Below, one piece after another: positions 20,401 through 31,180 of a DNA stretch of 37,967 nucleotides. A program made the position numbers and the translations under genes. Under the pieces are notes generated by a model, which was not told the DNA's origin, did not search any database, and was given only the letters and a program-made list of their open reading frames with translations. The stretch is from Jimgerdemannia flammicorona (lineage: Eukaryota; Mucoromycota; Endogonomycetes; Endogonales; Endogonaceae), in contig RBNI01000196.1 in assembly GCA_003990745.1 (NCBI GenBank), forward strand, positions 1-37,967. Direction: 5' to 3'. Positions within the stretch are counted from its first letter, which is position 1. The number at the start of each line of letters is the position of its first letter.

Positions 20401-21159
20401 AGAGTGCTGATAAGTAGATGTCTGGGACATGCTAGAGGTGGTTTAGTGCCCATGGTTGGATCACTGGGATCTGATTGGGGGTGGGAGATTTGGGGGAAGT
20501 GGAGATGGACCAGAACATTGGCAGCTGAATTCTTCTTTACTGGAGGATGGTTTCTTATGGACAGACTGAGAGGTGGAAGTTGTTGAGAAGATTAGTAAAT
20601 GGTGGGAGCAGGGATTAGAAATTAGAGATTGCTGGCAGAGGCTGAAATCAAGTACTGGAGGGAGATGGGGAAAGAAAGGAGTGCTCAGAGGCAGCAGCAA
20701 GTGCAATGGGCTTCACAGAGATTGGCAGTGCTTCTGGGAAGATGGGTAGGGTCGCTAGAGGACTGGGGGACAGCAGATTAGAGGATTCAGCAGATACAAA
20801 AGGAAGTTGATGAGTTAAAGAAAGTGCTACAAATAGAGGAAGAGGTTCAGTTAAAGGAGATGGTGGCAAGGTTGTGGTGGCAGAGGTTGGAGGAGGGAGA
20901 GAGGCCCACCAAATTTCTTTCACAGTTGCTTCAGACTTGGAGAACCAGACAGCAGTAGAAAGGGATTCTGGATGAGGAGGGAGTGATGGTAGCAGAGATT
21001 CCTAAGATTCTGAGATTGCTGAGAACTTGTTGGAAGAATTTATGGAGTGAGGAGAAAGAGGGGGAGGATGTCCTGAATATTGAATGGCAGTTGAAGGATT
21101 GGCATCTGAACTCAGCTCTGGGCCTGGAGACACTGAAGGATCCAGTGAGGGGGGAGGAA

Positions 21160-21960
21160 GTTCGCAAGATCTTGACTTCAATGAGCAAAGGGACTGCTCC
21201 AGGAGAGGATGGGCTTCCCTGGGATTTTTGAAAGAAGATGGCTAGGGTGGAAGTGATATTGGAGGAGATGATGGTAATGAGTGATGAGGTCCTTCAATCT
21301 GGATTGTGGATTAGGGGCCAGTGCCTAGGACTGGTCTCTCTGTTCTATAAGGATAAGAGGCAAAGAGAAGATTGGAAGAACTGATAACTGATTATACTCC
21401 TTGACATGGACCACAAGCTGGTGACAAAGATCTTGGTGACTAGACTGCAGAGGATTGCTCAGCAGGTACTAGGAGTGGAACAGAGGGGATTTGTTGGTGG
21501 ACAGTTGATCTGAGATAGAACTGCCTGGGTCTATAGAGTAATTGAAGGAGCTTGGGCAGCTGGAGTTGATGGCTGGTTAGTGTTTTTGGATCAGAAGAAG
21601 GTGTATAACAGAGTGAGGAGAGTCTGGCTGGAGAAGATACTGAAACAAGTAGGAGTTCCCCCAGGGATCAGGAGGTCATTAATTGGTCTACTGGAAAACA
21701 GCCAAGCAGCATTGATGGTGAATGAGTATAGAGGTGTGACTTTTCCTCTAGGTTATGGGATACCACAAGGAGATCCTTTATTACCTATCTTATATGTCCT
21801 TTCCTTGGAGCCCCAATTGGATAGAATCAGACATCAAATTGGGGGTTTGGATATTTTGGGAATTAACTGGAAAGTTGGGGCTTTTGCAGATAATATAGTG
21901 ATTGGACTGGATTTATTGGAGGATGTGGAGGAGTTAAAGAGGTCTGTGGAATAGTATAAG
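21160..21960 (+). pseudogene. LINE reverse transcriptase domain, catalytic site lost
   Basis: Recognisable motifs in order: KGTAPGEDGLPWDF near 21190-21230, LLDMDHKLVTKILVTRLQRI near 21397-21450, GFVGGQLI near 21490, motif A FLDQKKVYNRV near 21580-21612 (usually LD.EKAYDRV), motif B GIPQGDPLLPILYVL near 21759-21800, and motif C AFADNIVIG near 21880-21905. The second catalytic Asp of motif C is Asn here and also in the truncated copy at 1701-3372. A GACGAT-to-GATAAT change would need two transitions at a single CpG, as CpG-to-TpA decay gives. Confidence 0.85.
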
Positions 21961-21979
21961 AGGGACTCAGGGGCCAAAC

Positions 21980-23241
21980 TCAACTAGTATAAATGTAAGA
22001 CTCTGGTGCTAGGTGGCAGGATAGTTGGGGGCAATGTGATTGAGATGGTAGTGCTAGTAGAAGAACTAGTCTGGTATTTGGAGATCTACTTTTCAGTGTA
22101 TGGGTCTCTCCTATCCTGTATATGGTGGGAATAGTGGCTTCTAGTATGGGGAAATGTACTCTTGAGTTAGGGTGGCCAGCATATATCCTTGGCAGGAAGA
22201 GTGATGGTGCTGAATGTGTACTGGCTGTCAAAGCTATAGTATGTAGGGTATCATCTGGACTTCCTGACATGGGTGGTCAGGTGACTTCTAAAGATGGCAA
22301 GATCATGGATCTAGGCTGGGTAGCAAAGTCAGATTGGATGGGAGATTCTTACTCTATCTGTTGACAGAGGCAGGCTAGGCTTGGTGGATATTACCAAATG
22401 CCTTCACTGCCTGAGAGTATGGTGGCTGAAGAGGGCAAGTGAGTTGAGAGGCCAGAAGTGGGTACTACTTATACAGAGAGTGTGGGAAGTCTGGTATTCC
22501 CCTCATAGAGTGACTGGTAATCTGCTTGCTATGGTGACCCTGAATGAGAGCAAAAGGATGCAGTATAAAGGCTTTTGGTGGGGGGTGATGGATGGTACAA
22601 ATAGAATTGGACTTTGGTAGCAGAGTAATGAGGGGGAGGAGAACTGGGGTCCATGGATGTGGAGATGGGACAGGCTTTTGCTGGGAGGTGCATTGGTAGA
22701 GGATTTCTAGCTTGGCAATAGAATAGATTGCATGTGGGGCCTAGGAGGGGATCTATGGCCTGTATCATGGCAGAGAGTGGGGATTTCTGAGGAGTGGGAC
22801 TGGAATGGTCTTTGGCCTTGAAGTAAGCAGATAATGTGGTGGCTTCCCCCCAAGTTCTGGATGGTATGGTGGAGGTTTCTGAGGTGGAATGTGATGCTGA
22901 ACTATTGGGCTGGGCACTTGGTGGCAGAGGGCACATTTAAGTGTGAGGAATATATAGATGTTAACCAGGAGGGGGGAGTGGTACAAATGTCTAAACATTG
23001 GCTTAGTGAGTATAAAGTCCTGGACGAGTTTTGGCACCACATTGTGGGCCAGTTAAGACTGCAGACACTAGTGGGGGGGGGGGAAGAGGGGAGATGGGGA
23101 GACCTCTGCCAAAGGCTAGTGGGTGGAGTTGGGGATGAATGGTTGACCTTAGGCTGGGTTCTGATAATTTGGATTGGGCTGGCCAGACATTGGCTGTATA
23201 TATTTGAGAGGACCAGCAGGTTGAGATTGGGGCTAAGGTAG
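21980..23241 (+). pseudogene. LINE C-terminal region, W-rich
   Basis: Fragments include the segment near 22505-22620 ending GFWWGVMDGTNRIGLW, and a 135-codon frame at 22834-23241 beginning MWWLPPKFWMVWWRFLRWNV. The pattern of W/P-x-K-F-W followed by a single C-x-x-Y remnant resembles the zinc-binding segment found after reverse transcriptase in plant and fungal LINEs (P..K...WR.....T...L......C..C). The same region is present, more decayed, at about 2000-3235. Confidence 0.6.
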
Positions 23242-23493
23242 CATAATGAGAATGGTTAATACTTGACATTTTGAATAGCTGGTGAAGAGGGTGGGGACCA
23301 GATGGGGGGGGCTGATGGAGTTTGGTAAAATGTATTTGCCAAAAAAGTGGCAGGAGAGTTTAGATGGCAGGTGGCTGAGTTATCCTCCAATAGGAAGAGA
23401 TGAAGAGTAGAGAAGGAGAATTGGGTGAGGGGTGGGTGTGGAATTGTATTATTATTTATAGATTGAGGTAATAAAGGAAGTCCAAGTAACTAT

Positions 23494-23513
23494 AAAAAAA
23501 AAAAAAAAAAAAA
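23494..23513 (+). repeat. LINE poly(A) tail
   Basis: A pure A-run directly follows gtccaagtaactat, with AATAAA about 20 nt before it. The truncated copy ends in the related gtccaagtgactatg before its own A-rich tail. Confidence 0.9.
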
Positions 23514-23524
23514 TTCCCCCAAGC
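23512..23524. repeat. Target-site duplication, right copy (full LINE)
   Basis: aattcccccaagc, matching 17749-17761 with one transition. Its first As overlap the poly(A) tail. Confidence 0.85.
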
Positions 23525-24059
23525 TAGCTCTCAAGAGCTACAAGATACCACTCTCTTAGATATATATAAAATAAGGACAGCCAAGAAGATTCATCAGATC
23601 TTCAGGCATGCACTATGGTCAATCCCCAACTTGGAGTATACCATAGTCTCAGACTTCAGAGATCTGTCAGCTCATTGTATCAATACACTAGAAGCTATAG
23701 TAGCTACAGAGGTCCAGTCTACTATCACTCTCAATAGTGATGAGGTAGAAGAGTTCTGGTATCCCATCCTCTAGGACAACCTAGATCAGTTCCTGCAAAA
23801 ATTGATCTTAGTATTCTAAGGCCCCAGCATCCAGGTTAGACCTCTCCAAGACTCTATATTTGTTCCTTATTTTGTAGAAGAGAACCTTATAGATTGGAGA
23901 GCCCCTGATTTCCCCACTGCTGAACATGATGACATTATCAGTGATGATATCATCTCACATAACATATGTAAAACACATAATGAAATATTCACAGACCTCA
24001 TCTTCTTTAAGAACAGCAATGAGGATGAAGCCCCCATGGTTCTGAACTTTCTACTCTAA
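23525..24059 (+). pseudogene. Split retroelement ORF, 3' part (after LINE)
   Basis: The frame interrupted at 17761 resumes at the duplication with QASSQELQDTTLLDIYK and continues about 180 codons to TAA 24057-24059, with two in-frame stops (TAG near 23773, TAA near 23818) that fit Gln or Arg codons after C-to-T change. The product is acidic near its end (AEHDDIISDDIISHN, then NSNEDEAPMVLNFLL). No domain is recognised. Its tail loosely resembles the acidic ORF at 5914-6567. Position just upstream of an LTR-like region suggests it belongs to a retroelement. Confidence 0.5.
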
Positions 24060-24360
24060 GATTTTGGTTATACTGAATTATTCTAGCATCCTTTTTCAAT
24101 TGGCATTCTGATCTTGTGTGACTTAGAATTATTTCAGCATCCTTTTTCTATATAATCATTTCTACTAAAACTGGAATTTATACTGACAACTGTAGTTTTC
24201 TGTATTCCAGTATTTTATTTAGTTATTGGAATTTATATTTAGCTTTATATCTTAGCAACCATTGAATTATATTTTATATAAATACCTCTCTTATTTCCAT
24301 TAAAATAAAATCAGTTAAGTTCACTTATATATAATCTCTTGTAAGCAATCTAAAGAGATA
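24060..24360 (+). other. LTR-like region before gypsy gag
   Basis: No gene. It contains 'atataaatacctctc' near 24278 and 'attaaaataaaatcag' near 24299, an LTR-like promoter/poly(A) arrangement, and is followed by gag-coding sequence. No matching second LTR was found, so boundaries are uncertain. Confidence 0.35.
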
Positions 24361-25500
24361 ATAAGATAGTTTAAAGATAAGAAGTTTGAGGACTATAAGA
24401 CCTTAGGAAGGCACTTCAATAAGAACTTGCTTATAACAAACTTGAGTTAGTCTAAGAGATATATCTTGAAGAGAATCTGATATATTTGAAGAACTCAGCG
24501 ACCACTATGTGACAACTTAGTGCCCATTGGCTGGTGATTCAAGATGAATTCCTCACTTTCAAGCTGAAAAATGAATAATCACTACAATAACTACCCTGAC
24601 TACAAGAGTTACTCCTGCAAGAATTTAAGACAAGATGGAAATGTATCCCCCCATATTCTATAAATATACTACTGAAGAGTCAATCCTGATCTTCATTAAA
24701 AACTTTGAACAATTTGCCACTATATGAGCTCTCAACATGGATGCACAATTAGCCCTTCTATAAATCAGCCTCAGAAGACCTGCTAGAGACAAGTTAATGT
24801 AGCCACCATTGCTGATACTAGTGCAGCCAGACTTGCTAACATAAAGACCTTTCTCAGAACTATATACTATATCAAAGAAATCAAGCAAGCTCTCAAGGAT
24901 TGACTCAACACTATCTATCAGGGACTCAGTAAAGATTCCAACTCATTCTATACTTAAATCTGCCATCAGATTGTCTTGGCTGGCTATAATAACTATCTTA
25001 AGGAACAAATAGCAGATTCAACCTTTCTTAAAAGAGTTCACTCTGAAATTGTCCTAGCAATCCAGTCTACCCCAGCTGTACTAACTCTTGATCAGAAAGT
25101 GGTCTTTGTACAGAGATATTGGACTGTCAGACACTTCACTAAACACTCAATAGAGAAAATAACTGGCATCAAAATAGAGCCATCAAAGCCAACTAGTATC
25201 ATACTCACCACAGTTATAAACAGACAACTATCCCCACCTATCCCCAAGATAGCCAAAGCTGACCCAGTAGAAGAACTTGCCAAGTAGTTTGCTGAGATGA
25301 CTGGACATCTTAGTGATATTGTCAGAGAAGTCTGAAGCACCAACAGGAGACCAGTACAGAGATTTACAGCTACTATAGAAGAATGCAATATCATATACTT
25401 TAGATGTAGAGAAGAAGGCCACTATATAAAGAGTTGTATGACCAAAACAAGATGTAAAGTCCAACTAAGTAATGCTATCAGAACTAGAAAATAAACCAAT
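24361..25500 (+). pseudogene. Gypsy-like gag with decayed zinc knuckle
   Basis: Gag fragments are spread over two frames: TEESILIFIKNFEQFATI near 24667-24725, and a 103-codon stretch at 24976-25287 (LKEQIADSTFLKRVHSEIVL and onward). Near 25395-25440 a CCHC knuckle reads YFRCREEGHYIKSC, the first Cys having become Tyr by G-to-A. Stops include TAG (CAG) after EELAK at 25286 and TGA (CGA) at 25334. Gag would form the virus-like particle of the element. CpG is nearly absent, but decay is milder than in the neighbouring element at 26960-31820. Confidence 0.7.
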
Positions 25501-26029
25501 ACAGTAGTCATTGAGAAGATTGGTGACACTGATGATAAAGAATACTATGAGAAGCCTAAATTCTATCCTATCACTAAAGATACCAGAACCTGGTCCAAGC
25601 TGTATAACAGGAAGAGTAACTGCAAGCCAGTTGGAAGACTAAAGAAGACCTCAGCTGTCACTATTCAAAGCAAGACCCAACTTGAAGAGATTGATCAAGA
25701 TATGGAGTTAGATGAAGCTATCTACCAAATCATTGAAGACACTACTCCAGTCTCAGGAGAAAGTGAAAGCAAGAAGAAACAGAAGCTGTATAAGACTAAG
25801 ATCCACCAGTATGATATCTATAAGGACCTCAAGGAACAGAAGATCAATGCTACTTTTGGACAACTAGCTGAAGTCTCTGCCTTTAGATAGCAGTTGAGAG
25901 TAGGACTTATAACTACTACCAAGAATCAAGAGTACAAGATTGTAGAAGCTCACAATGTATAAGAAGAATCTAAAGACTTAGGTAAAGAATCTGAAGACCA
26001 GTGCAAGATATCAGCCTATACTCCATATT

Positions 26030-26283
26030 AGATTGAAGATTGTATCTTTGATGCCATCATTGATACTGGTGCTAGAGGATGCCTCATGAGTAAGAAGGCA
26101 ATTGACCACCTAGGCTGGGATATTGAAGAGTCTACTAAGATGGTCTATGTCACAGCAGATAGTATACAAGCTACCCTGCTTGGCAAAATCCAAGAAGTCT
26201 CCATCAAGATAGGAGGAGCTACCATCTCAGTAGATGTAATTGTTACAAGCACCACCAACTATAATATCCTCATTGGCAACTAA
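26030..26283 (+). pseudogene. Retropepsin-like aspartic protease domain (DTGA)
   Basis: The frame CIFDAIIDTGARGCLMSKKA keeps the DTGA active-site motif at 26062-26073, followed by IGGATISVDVIVTSTTNYNI and LIG, matching the second half of retropepsin-type domains (V.......NILIG). A TAG follows at 26281-26283, where a Trp or Gln codon is expected before WLHKAKAIIDL. The protease would process the Gag-Pol polyprotein. Frames at 25702-25890 and 26570-26791 are further polyprotein fragments without recognised domains. Confidence 0.75.
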
Positions 26284-26724
26284 TGGCTTCATAAGGCCAA
26301 GGCCATCATTGACCTCAATGCCCAAAAGATGCAGATCAACTATAGAAGAAGAAAGGTATAAGTCTCTATCAATGTCTATAAAGGAGTTCTATCAGATATA
26401 AAGGAAGGAGATGAAGAGGATACAGAAGTCTTCATGCACTCAGTGAACAAGAACAAAAACAAGACACCCAAGCTCCCAGATGAGCAGTGGTACAACAAGA
26501 TCATCAATGGCTATGCCCCTCAAGAAAGATGCCCCCATGGTACTAGGATGTACTACTCTGAACACCTGAATGACTGCTGGTTCTATATTAGTGAAGTCAG
26601 AAAAATCCACTAACAGAAGCATGAGCAAGAAGCTACTGAAGCAAAAAGGAAAGCTAAAGAAGATGACCAGCCCCCAGAGCTGCAAGCTGACAGTGATGAT
26701 GAAGAGAAACAAGAACCAGACATC

Positions 26725-26960
26725 ACTCTCAAGATCAAGAAGTTTCACCCCAAAGCCAAGATCCCAGAATACAAGACTGAAGGAGCCATAGAAATAGACC
26801 TTACTAGTATTAAAGATGCTACCCTCAAACCACAGACCACCACCCTACTTGGCAATAAAGTCATGAGATTTGCTAATAGATTTGATGTCATCACCTTTAG
26901 TAACTACTCTAAACTAGAGCACTATAAGAAGAATTACTTTGAGAACTATTATAAGAACTA
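26725..26960 (+). pseudogene. dUTPase-N-terminus-like segment
   Basis: LKIKKFHPKAKIPEYKTEGA, then IEIDLTSIKDATLKPQTTT, closely matches the start of the dUTPase domain at 27189 (LKIKK.HPKA.IP.Y..EGAI). After the first ~40 residues the similarity stops and the sequence becomes unrelated (NRFDVITFSNYSKLEHYKKN). It is either a truncated dUTPase or a related linker in the first gypsy element. The composition shift near 26960 suggests the element boundary. Confidence 0.5.
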
Positions 26961-27188
26961 ACCCAAAACAGTTAGTTCAGTATCAATAGACCTAGATACC
27001 ATAAATAAAAAAAATACCAAGCTTACTCTAGAAGAAAAAGAGTGTCTGAAGAAATCTAGAACTCATTTCTTCTATTGCTAAATAGAATACATTACAATCA
27101 AATATTCTAAAAAGACTAGTAAACCCTTAAGACTAATTACTGTATTATCAAAAGACACACCTATCAACCCCACTACCAGTCAACCTAA

Positions 27189-27603
27189 ACTCAAGATCAA
27201 GAAGCTTCATCCAAAGGCCCAGATCCCTCAATATCAATTAGAAGGAGCCATTGGTCTCAATCTATACTCTGTCAAGTAAGTCACTATTCCAGCCAAAGAC
27301 TGAACTCTGGTACTTACTGGAATTGTAGTCTAATGTTCTAAAGGACATTATGTCAGAATTATACTATGATCAGAACTTAGTATCAAATATCATTTAGATA
27401 TTAGTATTAGTATCATTAACTCAGACTATTAAGGACAAGTTCAAGTCTTGCTTATTAACTAGAAGAATCAAGACTATACAGTTAAAGAAGAAGACTGAGT
27501 TGTACAAATGATCCTAGAAAAAGCCAGTCAACCTAAGGTTACAGAAGTCTAAGAACTATCTGAAACTAAGTAGAACTAGAAAGGTTTTGATAGTACTAAT
27601 TAA
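27189..27603 (+). pseudogene. Retrotransposon-encoded dUTPase domain, inactive
   Basis: dUTPase hydrolyses dUTP to dUMP and keeps uracil out of newly made DNA. All five motifs of the trimeric family can be followed: (1) EGAIGLNLYS, where A.GYDL is usual; (2) SKGHYVRIIL-stop-SEL, where the Arg codon is now a stop; (3) IINSDY-stop-GQ for the usual ID.DYRG; (4) EED-stop-VVQMIL for GDRIAQLI; (5) KGFDSTN for GFGSTG. Length of about 138 codons is normal. It lies between the gag zinc knuckle and the protease. The six or more stops are TAG or TGA, as C-to-T or G-to-A decay predicts. Confidence 0.8.
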
Positions 27604-27639
27604 GTAACAAGTCTTATTGAAAACTAAGCTCAAGCTATA

Positions 27640-27960
27640 CACATTTTCAAAGGTCTAGTCAAAGAGAAAGAAGTTCAAGTACTCATAGACAGCAGAGCTA
27701 CAGGAAACTTCATCAATTAGAATCTTATCAAAAATCTCAAGATTCTTATCAAATCTGTACCCAAGAATGATAGTATAGTTACTATAGATAGTACACTATA
27801 TCCTATTGAGTCAATAGCTATCAAACTATCCATCAAGATTCAGAAATATTGAGAACAAGTAGATTTCAAAGTGGTATCACTAGGAGATTATAATCTGATC
27901 TTAGAAAAACTCTGGCTCACCAAACATAATCTGAACATTGATTAGTATAAGAATAAAGTT
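27640..27960 (+). pseudogene. Gypsy aspartic protease domain, active site changed
   Basis: EVQVLIDSRATGNFIN near 27670-27717 corresponds to the DSGA active-site loop, with Gly changed to Arg (GGA to AGA). LGDYNLILEKLWLTKHNLNI near 27880-27940 matches the C-terminal part of the domain. This is the second protease in the region, which argues for two elements. Confidence 0.75.
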
Positions 27961-28159
27961 ACTCCACTTCAAGAAGGAGTCAATATTACTATCAAGACAG
28001 ACAAGTCTATAAACAAAACTCAGATTATAATACTATCTACAATATAGTATAAGAAAGTACTCAAGAAGACAGTATATACCTTTATTGCAATAATCTATCT
28101 TAAAAAATAAGACAAGAAGCTGTCAATCAATAAAAGTATTAAATTATTACTTGAAAAAT

Positions 28160-28800
28160 TCAAGAATGTCTTTTCAGACAAGCTATCTGATCTACCCTCT
28201 ATATGTGAAGTTGATCATGAAATTGAACTGACCCCAGGAGCTATACTATCTAAGAAATATATATAATATATATCATCTCTCAAGATTGAAATAATTAAGA
28301 AAGAACTAGAAGAGTTACTTATATAAAGAGCCATTCAACTAAGTAAATTTCTCTATAGCTCACTAGTCTTATTTGTTCAGAAGAAGGATAGTATCCTATA
28401 AATATATATAGACTACTAAGTACTCAACAAGCTTATAGTCAAGAACTAATATATATCTATTATTCTTGATTAATTAAATTTTTGATGCTCTCAAGAATGC
28501 TAAGTACTTTACTAAGCTGGACCTTATATTGAGTTATCACTAAATCCAAATCAAGCTAAAAGATATTTCCAAGACTGTATTTATTCCTTCAGACTCTATG
28601 AATTTCTAGTCCTAGTATTTGGTCTTATCAATATACCTACTATATTCCAGATCCTTATAAATAAGATATTTAAGAGCTAACTATTTATCTTCTTATTGAT
28701 ATATCTTGACAATATCCTGATCTTTAGTACAACTAAAGAAGAATACCTTAAGTATATCTGAGTAGTTTTAGAGATCTTGTAAAAATACATATGAATTTTT
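28160..28800 (+). pseudogene. Gypsy reverse transcriptase, broken
   Basis: VFSDKLSDLPSICEVDHEIE near 28168-28230 is the conserved lead-in. YSSLVLFVQKKDSILQIYID follows near 28355-28415, then FTKLDLILSYH near 28508-28540 (motif A LDL...YHQI). FLVLVFGLINIPTIFQILIN near 28606-28665 follows, and the catalytic motif reads YLDNILIFS at 28702-28728 instead of YLDDILIFS. At least one frameshift separates the lead-in from motif A. It cannot be active. Confidence 0.8.
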
Positions 28801-29079
28801 CAAAAAACAAATTAAATATCTTGGCCACATTATCTCTGTATAAGAAATTTAAGTAGATTTGTACAAGATAGAGATAATTCAAGAATTGTCTATCTAATTA
28901 AATCTCATAAAACTCTAGTTCTTTCTTGGTCTAGCTAGCTACTACTATTACTTTGTCAGAAATTTCTCTGGCATTATTGAGCTACTGACTAATCTCATAA
29001 AGAAGACCTCTAACTCTGATCACTATATGCTCTATACCTGAGACCTCTTTTTTTAATAAGTCTTTCAAGAACTCAAGAA

Positions 29080-29480
29080 CTATCTAATCTATATTCTATC
29101 TGTACAATACAGATCTAAGTCTAAAATTTACTATTACTACTGATATATTAAATTTTGCCATTAGAGCAGTCTTGTTATAAGATAATAGCAAAGAATATTG
29201 CCCTATTATCTTCAAGTTCTGCAAGTTGTCTCTGACTAAACAAAAGCTAGCTACCCTAAAAAAGAAGCTACTGGTAATAATATATACACTAGACTACTGA
29301 TAATACTATTTAGAAAATATTGAGTTTGATGTCATTATTGACCATCAATCACTCAAATACAATAACACCCAACCTATCTATCATATCTATAAGTCAAGTA
29401 GAGTCTAAAACTTCAAACTTTCAATCTGATAATCATCTATAAGTCTGGAAAAATACTTATAGTACTAGATATCTTATCTA
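29080..29480 (+). pseudogene. Gypsy RNase H region, strongly decayed
   Basis: Position between reverse transcriptase and integrase, with fragments such as the run near 29140-29210, fits the RNase H domain that follows RT in gypsy elements. Individual catalytic residues cannot be assigned with confidence through the stops and frameshifts. Confidence 0.4.
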
Positions 29481-29689
29481 AATACCCAGACCTTAATATA
29501 ATTATATAAGTCATCTTAGCATCAAAACTTCTAGACCAAATCAGACAAGCTTATAAAGAAGATGCTATCACTATTAGAGTTTTCTCAAATAAGCTCAAGG
29601 ATATATACCATCAAGAACAATCTAATCTACTATCAAAATAAAGTCTACTTGTCTGATAATATAAATCTATACTATAAGCTACTACAAGA

Positions 29690-30620
29690 ACACTATGACT
29701 CTCTACTTACCAGTCATCTTAAAATTGAGAAAACTATCAAAAACATCTAATATCACTACTATTGACCAAATATGGTCAAGAGAATTAAGAACTATATTAC
29801 TAGTTATATATGACCTCTATCAGTACAACAAGCCTATCAACTAAGTACCAGCTAGTTTACTATAGCTACTGCCAATCTCAACTAAGAAATTTAAGTAAAT
29901 TATAATAGACTTTATAACTCAACTGCTATCTTTTATATTATAATCAGATATAGGAAAATTTATCTGCAAAAAATTTAAAATTTTTAAAATTTTTTTTAAT
30001 ATAATATTTAATTTTTTATAAAACTTAAAAATTATATTTTTAAATTTTTTTAACATAATATTTGATATAAAATTTTTAATAAAAAATTTTTTTAATTCAA
30101 TTTTTTTTTTTATAGGTAAATTTACCTATAAATTAATATAAGAGATAAACTCAATCTAATGCTAATGTCATTATCATATTTGTTAACTATCTGATCAAAA
30201 CTATAGTTGTCAAACCTACTACTACTAATATTATAATATCTGAGATTATAAGAATCTTCTTTAAGTCTGTTTTCTATTACTATAGCTTATTATGAGTAAT
30301 TGTCAGTAACTATGACCCCCAAGTTCATCAGTTACTTCTGGTAAACTCTCTTCAAGACTCTAGAAATCCAACTGGTCATATCTACTACCTTCTATCAGCA
30401 AACTGATAGACAAACTGAGTATATGAATAGAACCTTAGAGTAAATATTCAAAAACTATATCTTTTATAAGTAAGATAATAAAACCACTATCTGACTTATA
30501 CAGAATTTGTATATAATAATGCCATCTAATTATCTACTAGTCTTTCTCTCTTTCAGCTACTCTATGATCAAGATCCCAAGACTCTTATATATAAGTCTAG
30601 TCTTTTTTAAGAAAAACAGT
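29690..30620 (+). pseudogene. Gypsy integrase, interrupted by AT-rich insertion
   Basis: An HHCC-type start is seen near 29690-29830 (HYDSLLTSHLKIEKTIKNI, then NMVKRIKNYI). Core remnants IDFITQLLSF lie near 29910-29935 and FYQQTDRQTEYMNRTLE near 30384-30436, which includes the catalytic Glu region (usually YHPQTDGQTER.N). Between them sits the AT-rich insertion of about 190 bp. All three parts carry stops. Confidence 0.7.
29949..30132. mobile_element. AT-rich, palindrome-bounded insertion (MITE-like)
   Basis: A block of almost pure A/T of about 150 bp is bounded on the right by a perfect 24-bp palindrome at 30109-30132 (half-site tttataggtaaa). On the left, at about 29949-29970, is an imperfect version of the same sequence (tataggaaaatttatctgca). 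Inside, a segment of about 55-60 bp with 'ataatattt' is present twice in tandem. It splits the integrase core. Palindromic ends make it look like a small non-autonomous element, but no target duplication was identified. Confidence 0.5.
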
Positions 30621-31009
30621 TAAATATAAGTCTCTATTACTAAGAATCTTACTGATAAAATAGATGAACTATTTAAGATTACCACTATAAACCTTCAGAA
30701 AGCCCAATAACATCAAGCTAAATATGCTGACAAGAAGCACTGTAATGTTATATATACTATTGAAGACTAAGTCTCACTATCTACTAAGAACCTCAAGATA
30801 TAATCTCAGGTCAATCATCTATCAAATAAATTTCAACCTAAGTATATTAAATCCTTTGAGATTACTGAACAAGTCTCAGTATTCTCCTACTATCTCAAGT
30901 TATCTGAAATTATGAGAATATATCTAGTCTTTTATATGTTATATCTTAAGATCTAGAACTAGTTACTACTCTACTCTAGTTAAATTTCCAAACCATCTGC
31001 TCTAATAAT

Positions 31010-31180
31010 TATTAAAGATCATATTGAGTATAAAGTCAAGAAAATTCTTAAAAAATGAATCTGCTATCATTGTCCTGAATATCTGATCAAGTGAATGAAC
31101 TACTCTAAATATAATACTACCTAGGAACTACTAGCTAATCTCAAGAACTCCTAAGATCTAATCTAAGACTTTAAGACAAA
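31010..31180 (+). pseudogene. Chromodomain at gypsy integrase C-terminus
   Basis: The sequence reads HIEYKVKKILKK, a gap, then PEYLIK-stop-MNYSKYNTT-stop-ELLAN, ending DLIQDF. This is the chromodomain pattern EYEVE.IL...YLVKWKGY...TWEP..NL.....LI..F. The two stops replace the conserved Trp codons (TGG to TGA or TAG). Chromodomains target integration to marked heterochromatin and assign this element to the chromoviruses. Confidence 0.82.

Larger units (their letters stand above)
17762..23511 (+). mobile_element. Near full-length non-LTR retrotransposon (LINE), inactive
   Basis: The 5.75-kb element has, in order, an ORF1/gag-like region (about 17940-19340), an APE-type endonuclease (about 19786-20400), a reverse transcriptase (about 21160-21960), a W-rich C-terminal region (to about 23240), AATAAA (23470-23475) and a poly(A) tail. 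Target-site duplications of 13 bp flank it. All coding parts carry TAG/TGA stops, and the catalytic FADD reads FADN, so it cannot be autonomous. CpG is almost absent, only a handful in the whole element. A truncated relative lies at 1701-3372. The domain order matches APE-type LINEs such as the Tad/L1 groups of fungi; the clade needs phylogeny. Confidence 0.9.
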
